A stretch of 64,000 nt of DNA. It comes from an uncultured Caulobacterales bacterium (GTDB taxonomy: Bacteria; Pseudomonadota; Alphaproteobacteria; Caulobacterales; Caulobacteraceae). Positions 1-8,164 of the stretch are shown here, one piece after another. A model generated the notes under the pieces. The model was not told where the DNA came from and did no database searches. It saw only the letters and a program-made list of their open reading frames with translations. The DNA lies in assembly GCA_903858185.1 (NCBI GenBank), contig CAIOHT010000132.1, positions 48,898 through 112,897 of the forward strand. The letters are read 5' to 3'. Position numbers and translations under genes: made by a program. How positions within the stretch are numbered: the stretch's first letter is position 1; the number at the start of each line of letters is the position of its first letter.

Positions 1-2
1 GC

Positions 3-311
3 GCCCTGCTGGCCGAAACGCTGCCAGGACTCGCCGGGCGGATCGCCGGCCACGAACTGCTGGGGCGCGCCTCGATCCGGGCCGCGACGCGTGACCGCCT
101 GCCGCTGGCCGGCCCGGTCCCGGAGACGCCAGGCTGGTTCATCCTGTCCGGGCTGGGCTCGCGCGGCTTCTCGACGGCGCCGCTGCTGGCCGAGCACGTT
201 GCGGCCCTGGCGACCGGCGCCCCCTCACCGCTGCCCGCCGACCTGGCCGCACTCGTGGATCCCGCAAGGTTCGCCGCGCGAGCGCGTCGTCGCGCCTCGA
301 TCTGGCCGTAA
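3..311 (+). CDS. mnmC: MnmC C-terminal oxidoreductase region (5' partial)
   Basis: The last 102 residues of an open frame that enters from the left edge. They match the C-terminus of the FAD-dependent oxidoreductase domain of MnmC, which makes the 5-methylaminomethyl modification of the tRNA wobble uridine. Visible landmarks are RAATRDRLPLAG, the GLGSRGFSTAPLLAEH block that closes the FAD/substrate site, and the PLPADLAALVDPARF end typical of this family. The TAA stop is at 309-311. The N-terminal methyltransferase domain, if present, lies outside the window, so a stand-alone MnmC2-type protein cannot be excluded. Confidence 0.85.
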   Translation, partial: ALLAETLPGLAGRIAGHELLGRASIRAATRDRLPLAGPVPETPGWFILSGLGSRGFSTAPLLAEHVAALATGAPSPLPADLAALVDPARFAARARRRASIWP

Positions 312-362
312 CATCCTGTCAGGATGTCGTCGGGATCGGGAACCGCTCGTCTGGAGACCGTG

Positions 363-782
363 ATGAAAACACTGATCACTGCCTGCCTCATTGCCGGCCT
401 CGCCCTGACTGCCGGCGCATCGGCGCTCGCGTCCGACGAAACATCCGGACCGGCCGCCAAACCTCCTGCGAAGAGAGCCTGCTTCTTCTCTCATCAGATC
501 AACGGCTGGCGGGAGGGCAGGTCCTCGCGGGACAATGTCGTCTATCTCGATGTCGGCGCGCGCGACGTCTATCGACTGGACACATTCGGCCCGTGCGATG
601 GCCTGGACGAGGCGATCTCCATCGGTGTTGAAACCCGTGGCGGCGGCACAGCGATCTGCGACGGGCTCGACGTCACGCTGATCACGCAGTCCGGCGTCGG
701 TCCCTATCGCTGCCCCGTGTCGAAAATCACGCGCCTGACGCCGGAAGAGATCAAGGCCCTGTCCGCGAGCAGGCGGCGCTGA
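363..782 (+). CDS. Secreted DUF6491-type protein
   Basis: A 139-residue protein with a clear Sec signal peptide (KTLITACLIAGLALTAGASALA, residues 2-23) and a mature part starting near SDETSG. The body carries the CFFSHQINGWR start, VYLDVGARDVYRLDTFGPC, an ICDG segment and the RCPVSKITRLTPEEI ending that I associate with the DUF6491 family of caulobacters and sphingomonads. Three to four cysteines suggest a periplasmic disulfide-bonded protein. The start at 363 is chosen because it begins the signal peptide; an upstream in-frame ATG at 324 would only add a non-hydrophobic leader. Function unknown. Confidence 0.75.
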   Translation: MKTLITACLIAGLALTAGASALASDETSGPAAKPPAKRACFFSHQINGWREGRSSRDNVVYLDVGARDVYRLDTFGPCDGLDEAISIGVETRGGGTAICDGLDVTLITQSGVGPYRCPVSKITRLTPEEIKALSASRRR

Positions 783-825
783 CGCCACTTTCCGGCCCAC
801 CCCGCGAGGAGGGCCGGCTGAGCGC

Positions 826-2199
826 CTAGTGTTCGCGGCCCGAGCGCCAGAAGGTCTGCAGCAGCGGCTCCATCAGGTAGTCCAGCGCCGTCCGTTTGCG
901 CAGCGGGATCAGGACCTCGACCGGCAGGCCGGCCTGCAGACCCGTCCGCGCCCCGCGAACCTTCCGGATTCGCTCCAGCTCCGCCGGCGGAACCGAGATT
1001 TCCGACCGGAAGAAGCGCTGGCCTGACTGCTCGTCAACAAAGCTGTCCGCCGAGAGCTTGGTCAGCTTGCCCTTCAGGATGGGCAGGTTGCGTTCGTGCA
1101 GCGAGGTGAAGCGGATCTGCGTTTCCTGGCCGAGCTTGAGATCATCGGCGTCGTTCGGCGCGACCATCGCCTGGATCACCAGGGCGCGGTCCTGGGGTAC
1201 GATCTCCATCAGCACATCGCCGGGGCCAACAACGCCGCCCACGGTAAAGACCTTGAGGCCGACGACCTTGCCGCTCTCGGGTGCGCGAACCGTCGCCCGG
1301 GCGAGCTGCTGGCGCATGGCGCTGAGCTTGGGTTGCAGCTCGTCGAGCCGGACGCCGACATCCCGTAGCTGGCCGGTGACTTCCTCGATCATCTGCCGAT
1401 CAAGGGACAGCAGCTGCATGCGGGTTTCACCGACCGCTTCGCCGGAGCGGGCGATCTGGGCCCGATAGGAGCCGTCTTCGCCCGCCAGCGCCGCCTGGTT
1501 GCGCTCGAGCGCGCGAACCCGGTTGACCGGGGCATAGCCCTGGGCCGCCAGCTTGCGCATGCCGTCCAGTTCCTCGCCGATCAGGCGCTGTTGCTCGGCG
1601 TTGGCGTCCAGCTGGCGCTGGAAGCCAGTGACCTGTTCGGTCAGCTGGCCGATCCGCTGGCCCAGCACGCCGCGTTGCGCGGCGATGGCGTTGCGGCGAG
1701 CGTCGAACTGCTGCCGCTGCATGGTCATGGCTTCGGCGGCCAGGGCCACGTCTTCGGGCGGCAGCTTCCGGAATTCCGGTGGGGCGAAAAAGCTCGCGGC
1801 CTGGCGTCGTTCGGTATCGAGCCGGGCGCGTTGGGCCAGCAGGGTGAAGACCTCGCTCGTCGCCGCCCGCTCATTGGCGCGCAGGTCGCCGGCCGCAATC
1901 TCGACCAGCATCTGGCCCTTGGCGACGGTCTGGCCCTCGATGACATGAATGCCGCTGACCAGTCCGCCTTCGCGGTGCTGGACGGTCTGGCGGTTGCCCG
2001 ACACCGCGATCACGCCCTGGGCATAGGCGCCGGCATCGAGGCGGGTAATTGCCGCCCATCCGAGAAACAGCACGAAGAAGGCGCCGGCCACGACCGCACC
2101 CCAGCGCAACTCTGTGCGGGGATCATCGCTCAGGCTGTCGGGCGTTGGCATGCTGGCCGCCGGACGGTCCAGCGAGATATCCGGATCGATGGCGGTCAT
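826..2199 (-). CDS. Type I secretion membrane-fusion protein (HlyD family)
   Basis: 457 residues: a short cytoplasmic N-terminus, one membrane segment (about residues 33-52, GAVVAGAFFVLFLGWAAI), a lipoyl-like half (GLVSGIHVIEGQTVAKGQ), a long alpha-helical hairpin rich in Gln/Arg/Ala (about 110-300), then the returning lipoyl half (VRAPESGKVVGL) and the beta-barrel domain with FTSLHERNLPILKG and RSEISVPPAEL. It should join the inner-membrane ABC exporter to an outer-membrane TolC-type channel. Its ATG overlaps the stop of the upstream ABC gene by 4 bp, so the two are one transcription unit. No outer-membrane component or RTX substrate is seen nearby. Confidence 0.93.
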   Translation of the reverse strand: MTAIDPDISLDRPAASMPTPDSLSDDPRTELRWGAVVAGAFFVLFLGWAAITRLDAGAYAQGVIAVSGNRQTVQHREGGLVSGIHVIEGQTVAKGQMLVEIAAGDLRANERAATSEVFTLLAQRARLDTERRQAASFFAPPEFRKLPPEDVALAAEAMTMQRQQFDARRNAIAAQRGVLGQRIGQLTEQVTGFQRQLDANAEQQRLIGEELDGMRKLAAQGYAPVNRVRALERNQAALAGEDGSYRAQIARSGEAVGETRMQLLSLDRQMIEEVTGQLRDVGVRLDELQPKLSAMRQQLARATVRAPESGKVVGLKVFTVGGVVGPGDVLMEIVPQDRALVIQAMVAPNDADDLKLGQETQIRFTSLHERNLPILKGKLTKLSADSFVDEQSGQRFFRSEISVPPAELERIRKVRGARTGLQAGLPVEVLIPLRKRTALDYLMEPLLQTFWRSGREH

Positions 2200-3941
2200 T
2201 GCTGGGCCTTCAGCTCGACGAGGTTGGTGCTCTGCGCGGGCCGGCCGCCGCCGGTCATCGCCGCCAGCACCTCGGCGCGCGGCCCGAACCGCTCGACGAC
2301 GCCGTCGCGCAGGACCAGCAGTTTATCCGCCGACGACAGCACCCCGGTGCGGTGGGCGATGATGATGATGGAAGCGCCGCGGGCCTTGGCGCTGGCCAGC
2401 GCGTTGGCGAGGGCCAGTTCACCCTCCGCGTCGAGGCAGGAATTCGGCTCGTCGAGCACCAGCAGGGCGGGATCGCCATAGAGGGCGCGCGCCAGCGCCA
2501 CCCGCTGACCCTGTCCGGCGGACAATCCCCGCCCCCCGTGAGCCAGGACCGTGTCGTAGCCATTGGGCAGCTTCAGGATCATATCGTGCACGCCGGCCAC
2601 CTGGGCGGCGGCGACGGCGGCGGCGTCGATGGCGACCGGGTCCTCGCCACGCCAGATGGCGAAGCGGGAGATATTGTCACGGACCGTGCCGGCGATCAGG
2701 GCGTTGTCCTGCGGCAGATAGCCGATGTGACGGCCGAGGCGGTCGGGGTCCCAGTCGGCGAGATTGGCGCCGTCCAGCCGCACGACCCCGGCATCTGGCG
2801 TCAGGGCTCCGACGGCCAGCCTGGCCAGGGTGCTCTTGCCGGCGCCGCTGGGGCCGACCACGCCGACGACCTCGCCGACCTCAACGGCGAAGGAGACGCC
2901 CTTGAGCACGAGGGCGTCCGAGCCCGGCGCGCGCTGCGCGACCTTGTCGAACCGCAGGGCGCCCTTCGGGTCCGGCAGCTGGGTGCGCGGCGTTTCCGGC
3001 CCGGCCGACGCGAACAGTTCGGCGAGGGTCTTCAGGGCGCCGCGCGCCTGGACGACCGTGCCCCAGGAGCCGACCACCTGTTCGACGGGCTGCAGGGCGC
3101 GGCTCATCAGGATCGAGGCGGCGATGATGGCGCCGGCGGAAATCTGGCGTTCAACCGCCAGCCAGGCGCCGAGGCCAAGGGCGGCAGACTGCAGGAACAG
3201 CCGCAGGAACTTGGTGCCGGCGGCATAGCCGCCGCCGGTGAACTGGGCCTGACCGGCCAGGCTGAGGCCGGTGCGTCGATCGGCAAGCTGGCGTTCGCGC
3301 AGGGCCCCGCGCATGCCCAGCGCCCGGACGATGTCGGCATTCTGGGCGGCGGCCTCCTGGGATGCGTACGCGGAGTTCGTCGCCTTCATCGCGTCCTGCG
3401 ACTTCGACTTGGTCGAGCGCTCGTTGAACAGCGCCAGTCCGACCAGCAGCACCCCGCCGAACACCGTGAGGGCGCCGAGCGCCGGGTGCAGCAGGAAGGC
3501 GATCGCCACGTAGATCGGCGTCCAGGGGGCGTCGAGGAACCCGAGGGCGGCCGGGCCGGAGATCGCCTGACGCAGGACGTCAAACTCGCGCATGCCGAGG
3601 ATCGGGGCGCCGGGGGCGCTGCGTTCCATCAGCCTTTCGAGCAGCGGGCCGGCGAGCTGTTTGTCGAGGCGCAGGCTCGCCCGCACCAGCAGGCGGGCCC
3701 TCAGGGCGTCGAGCGCGGCCAGGGTGGCGAGGGCGAAGGCCACCACCAGGGTGATGAAGCCCAGCGTCACCAGGCCCCCGGTCGGCACGACGCGGTCATA
3801 GACCTGCAGCATGTAGATCGACGGCGTCAGGAAGAGCAGATTCAGCAGGCCGCTGAACACGGCGATGCCGATGAAGTGCGGTCGGCAAGCCCGGAAGGCC
3901 GCCGCCATCGGTGCGGGCATATCAATGCTCAGAATCTTCAC
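2196..3941 (-). CDS. Type I secretion ABC transporter (permease/ATPase)
   Basis: About 581 residues. The N-terminal half is a six-helix ABC exporter domain (LLNLLFLTPSIYMLQVYDRV is the usual PrtD-type opening). The C-terminal ATPase has Walker A GPSGAGKST near residue 360, signature LSAGQGQRVALARAL near 470 and Walker B LLVLDEPNS near 490. It powers export of unfolded substrates with a C-terminal signal. I chose GTG at 3941 because AAGGGCGG lies just upstream; an in-frame TTG at 3980 would give 13 more residues without a visible ribosome site. It is divergent from the LuxR gene and 4-bp coupled to the HlyD gene. Confidence 0.92.
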   Translation of the reverse strand: MKILSIDMPAPMAAAFRACRPHFIGIAVFSGLLNLLFLTPSIYMLQVYDRVVPTGGLVTLGFITLVVAFALATLAALDALRARLLVRASLRLDKQLAGPLLERLMERSAPGAPILGMREFDVLRQAISGPAALGFLDAPWTPIYVAIAFLLHPALGALTVFGGVLLVGLALFNERSTKSKSQDAMKATNSAYASQEAAAQNADIVRALGMRGALRERQLADRRTGLSLAGQAQFTGGGYAAGTKFLRLFLQSAALGLGAWLAVERQISAGAIIAASILMSRALQPVEQVVGSWGTVVQARGALKTLAELFASAGPETPRTQLPDPKGALRFDKVAQRAPGSDALVLKGVSFAVEVGEVVGVVGPSGAGKSTLARLAVGALTPDAGVVRLDGANLADWDPDRLGRHIGYLPQDNALIAGTVRDNISRFAIWRGEDPVAIDAAAVAAAQVAGVHDMILKLPNGYDTVLAHGGRGLSAGQGQRVALARALYGDPALLVLDEPNSCLDAEGELALANALASAKARGASIIIIAHRTGVLSSADKLLVLRDGVVERFGPRAEVLAAMTGGGRPAQSTNLVELKAQQ

Positions 3942-4085
3942 GGCCCGCCCTTTTTGGGAATGCGCATCACACGCAAGCAATCCTTATTCCACATGCCGTG
4001 CGCGTCCAATCCGTCAATCTCTATTCGTCACAGGGTTAACAAGGGGGATGGACGAAAGCCGTCGTCGGCATTTACCTCTGCGTTC

Positions 4086-4856
4086 ATGGGTGAACAACAC
4101 GACCCGTTGGCGATAGAGCGGCTTACCCCGCGTGAGCGGGAATGCCTCCGGCTGGTCGCAGAACATCTCCATTCCAAGGAGATCGCCCGGCGACTGAGCA
4201 TCTCCCAGCACACCGTTGACGGCCACCTGAACGAGGCGCGCAGACGTCTCGGCGTGTCCAGCCGCCGCCACGCCGCCCGCCTTCTGCGCGACTGGGAAAG
4301 CGGCCACCCCCCCCTCAATGATCTAGGGGGCGCCACACCGGGGATAGTCGTCCTGCCCGATGACCCGTCAGCCTTGACGCAATTGCTGCGGGAGGCGGGC
4401 TATGGACGACATCAAGGACTTCAAGGATCAGGCGACCTGGGACGTGGGAGTCCCGCCGATCATAGAACCGGCGGTGGAGCCGGAACTCTGGAACGCGGCA
4501 GCGGATATGCCGGTGTGGACCTGGAGCCAGCTGGAGGACGCGCTGAGCGAGCTGGCGGCGAGCCGGCAACAGCACGACATGATCGAGAACCTGGTCTCGG
4601 CGACGCGCAAGCAGGCCCGGTACCTTCCGTCAGGGCATATCCTGAAGGAGATCCTCTGCATCGCCTGGGTGATCGCGGACGAGACCTTCAAGGGCGGTCG
4701 CGAGGAGGGCTCCTCCATGACCTGAGCCCCGTCAGCCGACTGGCGCTGATCATCGGCGCCGCGATCCTGGCCGCCCTGTTGCTAAGCGGCGTCGTCGTTG
4801 CGAGCCACCAGTTCGCCTACGTCGTTCAGCAGCTCATGTCCGGCCCGGACAGATAA
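4086..4856 (+). CDS. LuxR-type HTH regulator, possibly with C-terminal membrane anchor
   Basis: Residues about 10-75 are a GerE/LuxR helix-turn-helix (LTPRERECLRLVAEHLHSKEIARRLSISQHTVDGHLNEARRRLG). The same frame stays open to 4856 and ends with one strong membrane helix (LALIIGAAILAALLLSGVVVA). HTH-linker-membrane proteins of this layout are known to me from sphingomonads and caulobacters. However, the linker (about 4400-4720) uses many A/T third positions, whereas the overlapping frame at 4402-4725 is strongly GC3-biased. The regulator may therefore really end near 4400, or a frameshift may be present. No receiver domain. No good ribosome site precedes the ATG at 4086. It is divergent from the type I secretion genes. 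Confidence 0.6.
   Translation: MGEQHDPLAIERLTPRERECLRLVAEHLHSKEIARRLSISQHTVDGHLNEARRRLGVSSRRHAARLLRDWESGHPPLNDLGGATPGIVVLPDDPSALTQLLREAGYGRHQGLQGSGDLGRGSPADHRTGGGAGTLERGSGYAGVDLEPAGGRAERAGGEPATARHDREPGLGDAQAGPVPSVRAYPEGDPLHRLGDRGRDLQGRSRGGLLHDLSPVSRLALIIGAAILAALLLSGVVVASHQFAYVVQQLMSGPDR
4402..4725 (+). CDS. Small conserved-looking protein nested in the LuxR frame
   Basis: 107 residues, starting MDDIKDFKDQATWDVG. Nearly every codon ends in G or C, as in the surrounding real genes, so I treat it as coding although it overlaps the longer regulator frame. It has Trp/Glu-rich N-terminal segments (PELWNAAADMPVWTWSQLE), then a helical stretch (LSELAASRQQHDMIENLV) and a hydrophobic segment HILKEILCIAWVIADETF. 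It has no domain I recognise. It ends SSMT-stop, with a GAGGAGG ribosome-site sequence just before that ATG, which seems placed to start the next reading frame. It is followed by the membrane helix encoded to 4856. Function unknown. Confidence 0.6.
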   Translation: MDDIKDFKDQATWDVGVPPIIEPAVEPELWNAAADMPVWTWSQLEDALSELAASRQQHDMIENLVSATRKQARYLPSGHILKEILCIAWVIADETFKGGREEGSSMT

Positions 4857-4940
4857 CCGGGACCCGAGGGTCCCACATCCCATCGACAATTTCACGGAAC
4901 CGGCGCGCCGACCCTTCGGCGCGGACGGGAGGAGCTTGCC

Positions 4941-5294
4941 ATGAAGCGTAAAATTCTCGGCCATCAGGTGGCCGACCAGCTGTTCGCCGCCGAAGCCGCC
5001 ATCGACAGCGCCCTGTCGGCCGTCGCCACGCTGACCGCCATGCTGCCCAACGCCCGTATCGAGGCGCGCCTGTCGGCTGTCGTGGGCCAGGGCGTCTTCG
5101 ACCGGTCCTGCCAGACCATCGCCGCCCTGACCGAGGCGCGGCGGGGCATCATCGAAACCCACCACGAACTGACCCGCGTCCAGCACAGCATCGGACTGGG
5201 CGGCGTGGCCCTCGGCGGCCACGACAAGCCGGATGAGAACGAACCTCCCCTCGAGGGCCGTCTGCGGACCGTGGCCGGAGCCCGCGCCGCCTGA
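4941..5294 (+). CDS. Conserved small helical protein of LuxR neighbourhood
   Basis: 117 residues, no signal peptide or membrane segment. It is mostly alpha-helical: VADQLFAAEAAIDSALSAVATLTAMLPNARIEARLSAVVGQ, then LTEARRGIIETHHELTRVQ, and a flexible charged C-terminus (HDKPDENEPPL). GGGAGGAG precedes the ATG by 8 bases. I recall similar proteins next to small LuxR regulators in related alphaproteobacteria, but no activity is known to me. It lies 84 bp downstream of the membrane-segment frame, with a perfect GGGACCC-GA-GGGTCCC palindrome (4859-4874) between them. Confidence 0.7.
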   Translation: MKRKILGHQVADQLFAAEAAIDSALSAVATLTAMLPNARIEARLSAVVGQGVFDRSCQTIAALTEARRGIIETHHELTRVQHSIGLGGVALGGHDKPDENEPPLEGRLRTVAGARAA

Positions 5295-5357
5295 GGCTTA
5301 CGCTGACCCCGGTTATAGGGTGAGATGGCCGGAGCAACCTGCAGGGGTGTTCCGGCC

Positions 5358-5783
5358 ATGTTTCAGACAACCGCGTCACAGATCGGTCTGGTGGTCACCA
5401 CGCTCATCTGCCTGTTCGCCGCCTGGGCCGGGGGGCGCGAGCAAAGGACGATCGCCGCCATCGTCATGATCGGCTGGATCGCCTCGGCCGCGGCGGAAGA
5501 TCGCAGCTTCCGGAATCCGCAGTACGTCACCCTGGCGCTGGACGGCCTGCTGACCGTCGTCTTCGCGACGCTCGCGGTGCGGTGGCGGGCGACGTGGCTG
5601 ATGGGCCTCGCCGCCTTCCAGATCCTGACGACCGCGACCCATTTCGCGATGATCCTCGATCCGCGCATCTGGCCCCGCGCCTCGATCACCGCCTACCTGG
5701 TGTGGAGCTACGCGGTGCTGGCCTGCGTCGCCTGGGGCGGCGTCGAGGGGCTGCTGGATCGCCGGCGCCCTAGAGCCCGGTGA
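5358..5783 (+). CDS. Small polytopic membrane protein
   Basis: 141 residues with about four or five hydrophobic helices: IGLVVTTLICLFAAWAGG, IAAIVMIGWIASAAA, ALDGLLTVVFATLA, WLMGLAAFQILTTAT and ITAYLVWSYAVLACVAWG. It ends with a basic tail. No catalytic motif is visible. The ATG at 5358 begins directly at the first amphipathic segment; an in-frame ATG at 5325 would add 11 polar residues. Its last 14 bases overlap the end of the convergent enoyl-CoA hydratase gene. Probably an inner-membrane protein of unknown role. Confidence 0.7.
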   Translation: MFQTTASQIGLVVTTLICLFAAWAGGREQRTIAAIVMIGWIASAAAEDRSFRNPQYVTLALDGLLTVVFATLAVRWRATWLMGLAAFQILTTATHFAMILDPRIWPRASITAYLVWSYAVLACVAWGGVEGLLDRRRPRAR

Positions 5784-6579
5784 AGGCCGGCGCCCGCTTC
5801 TCGACGTAGTGGGCCACGCCCTCCTTGAAGTCGGCAGAGGTGAAGCTGTCCTGCATGTCGCCATTGGCCGCCTCGATGGCGTCGCCCAGGCCCTGGAACT
5901 GCGCATTCCAGATCTCGCGCTTCATCACCCGCATCGAGCGCGGCGAAACCTCGGTCGCCAGCATGCGGGCGTAGGCCATGACCTCGTCCATGAAGCCGTC
6001 GGCCGCGATCGCGCGGTTGACCAGACCGATGCGCTCGGCCTCCGCCGCGCTCACCCGGCGGGCGGAGAACAACAGGTCGGCCGCGTGGGCGAACCCGACC
6101 AGCCGCGGCAGCAACCAGCTGATCCCGTGCTCTGCGATCAGGCCGCGCCGCGAGAAGGCCGTGGTGAACACGGCGGTGTCCGACGCAAACCGGATGTCGG
6201 TATAGAGCGCCATGACCATGCCCAGGCCCGCGCAGGCGCCGTTGATCGCCCCGATGATCGGCTTGGGCACGCTGGGGAAGTAGGAATAGGTCTTGCCGAA
6301 GTCCTCCCGGGCCTCCGGATCGAATGGACCGTCGGCGACGGCCGCCCGTGTCCCCGCGCCGATGCCCTGCAGCGCATTCATGTCGGCCCCGGCGCAGAAT
6401 CCGCGGCCCGCGCCGGTCAGGACGATGACCCGCACGGCCGGATCGTCGCTCGCCGCCCGCATCGCGGCCCGTACCTCGACATGCATCTGGCCGGTCCAGG
6501 CGTTCAGCCGGTCGGGCCGGTTGAGGGTCACCACCGCGACGCCGTCCTCGACCTGATAGAGAATGTCCTGATAGCTCAT
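5770..6579 (-). CDS. Enoyl-CoA hydratase/isomerase family protein
   Basis: 269 residues of the crotonase fold, expected to hydrate or isomerise an acyl-CoA. The oxyanion-hole segments are GAGRGFCAGADMNAL and INGACAGLGMVMA. The LIAEHGISWLLPRLVG segment keeps the catalytic-type Glu, and the protein ends HYVEKRAPAFTG as usual for the family. I chose the ATG at 6579 because GGGAGGT lies 4 bases upstream; an in-frame start at 6603 would add eight residues. It is divergent from a second crotonase gene at 6639, with only 59 bp between them. Substrate unknown. Confidence 0.9.
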   Translation of the reverse strand: MSYQDILYQVEDGVAVVTLNRPDRLNAWTGQMHVEVRAAMRAASDDPAVRVIVLTGAGRGFCAGADMNALQGIGAGTRAAVADGPFDPEAREDFGKTYSYFPSVPKPIIGAINGACAGLGMVMALYTDIRFASDTAVFTTAFSRRGLIAEHGISWLLPRLVGFAHAADLLFSARRVSAAEAERIGLVNRAIAADGFMDEVMAYARMLATEVSPRSMRVMKREIWNAQFQGLGDAIEAANGDMQDSFTSADFKEGVAHYVEKRAPAFTGL

Positions 6580-6638
6580 GGCGACCTCCCGTTTTTCTTT
6601 CACGGGAGCCTAGCCCAGGATCAGCGGGAGTCGAGGCG

Positions 6639-7472
6639 ATGAAGGGTGTGGCGTTCGGACGGACGACTTTCGAGACCCTGCTCTGCGACCGGCCGGCCGC
6701 AGGGGTGGCGCGGATCACGCTCAACCGGCCCGGCGCGATGAACGCCTACAGCTTTGGCATGACACAGGAACTGCAGGACGCCATCGCCGCCTTCCGCGAT
6801 GATGACGCCCTGAAGGTCCTGATCCTCACCGGCGCCGGCGAACGCGCCTTCTGCACCGGCGGGGACATTTCAGGCAGCGAACCCGCCCATTCTGCCGCCG
6901 TCGCGGCCGCGCCCATGGGGCACGGCCGGGAGATGCGCGAGGGCATGCAGGCGGTCGTGCTGGCGCTGCGCCGGCTGGACAAGCCGTCGATCGCGATGGT
7001 GCGGGGCTACGCGGTCGCCGGCGGCCTCGCCCTGGCCTGCGCCTGCGATTTCCGGCTGGCGGCGGCGAGCGCGAAGCTCGGCGACACGAGCAACAAGGTC
7101 GGCCTGCTGCCCGACGAAGGCGGCGCCTGGCTGTTCCCGCGCCTGATGGGCCTGGACCGCGCCCTGAAGATGACCCTGCTGAGCGAAATCTACGACGCGG
7201 CGACGGCGGCGGGGCTGGGACTTGTGACCGAGGTGGTCGCGGACGGGGCTCTGGAAGAGCGGACCCTGGAGTTCGCTTCAGCGCTGGCGACCCGCGCTCC
7301 GCTGGCCGTGCGCCTGAGCAAGACCATGATGCAACGCGCCGGCCAGATCAGCCTCGAGGACTCGATGATCGACGCCCAGCACGCGGTGATGATCGCCAAC
7401 CCGAGCGCGGATGTGCGCGAGGGAATCGCGGCGTTCAGGCAGAAGCGCTCGCCGAAGTTCGAGGGGCGGTAG
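6639..7472 (+). CDS. Enoyl-CoA hydratase/isomerase family protein
   Basis: 277 residues of the crotonase superfamily. LTGAGERAFCTGGDISGSE and VRGYAVAGGLALACACD form the CoA/oxyanion pocket. VGLLPDEGGAWLFPRL carries the acidic residue expected for proton transfer. The C-terminus is ADVREGIAAFRQKRSPKFEGR. The substrate is not predictable; neighbours give no clear pathway beyond the divergent paralogue. A decayed copy of the last 45 or so codons of a similar gene lies 700 bp downstream (8165-8300), so this family has been duplicated here. Confidence 0.9.
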   Translation: MKGVAFGRTTFETLLCDRPAAGVARITLNRPGAMNAYSFGMTQELQDAIAAFRDDDALKVLILTGAGERAFCTGGDISGSEPAHSAAVAAAPMGHGREMREGMQAVVLALRRLDKPSIAMVRGYAVAGGLALACACDFRLAAASAKLGDTSNKVGLLPDEGGAWLFPRLMGLDRALKMTLLSEIYDAATAAGLGLVTEVVADGALEERTLEFASALATRAPLAVRLSKTMMQRAGQISLEDSMIDAQHAVMIANPSADVREGIAAFRQKRSPKFEGR

Positions 7473-7612
7473 GGCATCAGCGCCACTTGTCAGGTGTCCG
7501 AACACCGATAGGGTCTGGTCGCAAGCGCGATGGTGGCCCGATCAGGATGGCCACACCGGGCATCGAAACATGGTGGCCGGCCGAAGGGACGGGCCAAGAC
7601 GAGGGGGCGTCC

Positions 7613-8119
7613 ATGCGTATCCTGCTGGCTGTTTTCGCACTGGTACTGGCCGGTGCAACCCCGGCCCTGGCACAATCGAATTCGGGCAACGCGGCTCAGA
7701 CCCGCGACGACCGTCTGGTCAGGTCCGTGACGGTCGAGGACCTGAAAGCGATCGTCCTGGCCGAAGGTCACACCGTCAACTGGGTGGGGAACTCCGGACC
7801 GGTTTCGGTAGGCGGCAAGACCAGGGACGGCCTGCTCTTCGATCTGATCGGAAGGGCGTGCGAAGAGCCCGGAGTCATCGGTTGCCTGGGGATCGCCATG
7901 CAGGTCACTTATGACATCGACTCGCGGCTGACGCTCGAGAAGATCAACCTCGTCAATTCCCGCTACTGGGGGGCGTCCGTATGGCTCGACGAGGAGGGCG
8001 GGCGGCTGGTCATAAACCGCTACGTCATCCTCGACGCGGGTGTCACGATGAAGAACATCAGGCTCAACCTCGCCAATGCCCTCGCCATCAATGCGAATGT
8101 CCAGAAAGAGGTCTGGTAG
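7613..8119 (+). CDS. Secreted YbjN-domain protein
   Basis: 168 residues. The Sec signal peptide is MRILLAVFALVLAGATPALA with cleavage before QSNSG. The mature part matches the YbjN (DUF1790-like) fold found in small alphaproteobacterial exported proteins: VEDLKAIVLAEGHTVNW, GLLFDLIGRAC, CLGIAMQVTYDID, LVINRYVILDAGVTMKNIRLNLANALAI. The ATG at 7613 is preceded by GAGGGGGCG. In-frame upstream codons from 7487 lack a hydrophobic N-terminus and are ignored. The role of exported YbjN proteins is not established; a chaperone-like role has been proposed for the fold. Confidence 0.8.
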   Translation: MRILLAVFALVLAGATPALAQSNSGNAAQTRDDRLVRSVTVEDLKAIVLAEGHTVNWVGNSGPVSVGGKTRDGLLFDLIGRACEEPGVIGCLGIAMQVTYDIDSRLTLEKINLVNSRYWGASVWLDEEGGRLVINRYVILDAGVTMKNIRLNLANALAINANVQKEVW

Positions 8120-8164
8120 GGCTTAGCCGACCCTGGCCCGGAAGGTCATGGACCCGGACGTGAT

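Noticed and set aside
2049-4085. Very long plus-strand open frame opposite the type I secretion genes
   Set aside because: It is antisense to two clearly coding genes and has the Gly/Arg/Asp-rich composition of an out-of-frame reading; only its part after 4086 has domain content.
4859-4874. GGGACCC-GA-GGGTCCC as a terminator
   Set aside because: Perfect palindrome but no T-run on either side, so it is only mentioned with the neighbouring gene.
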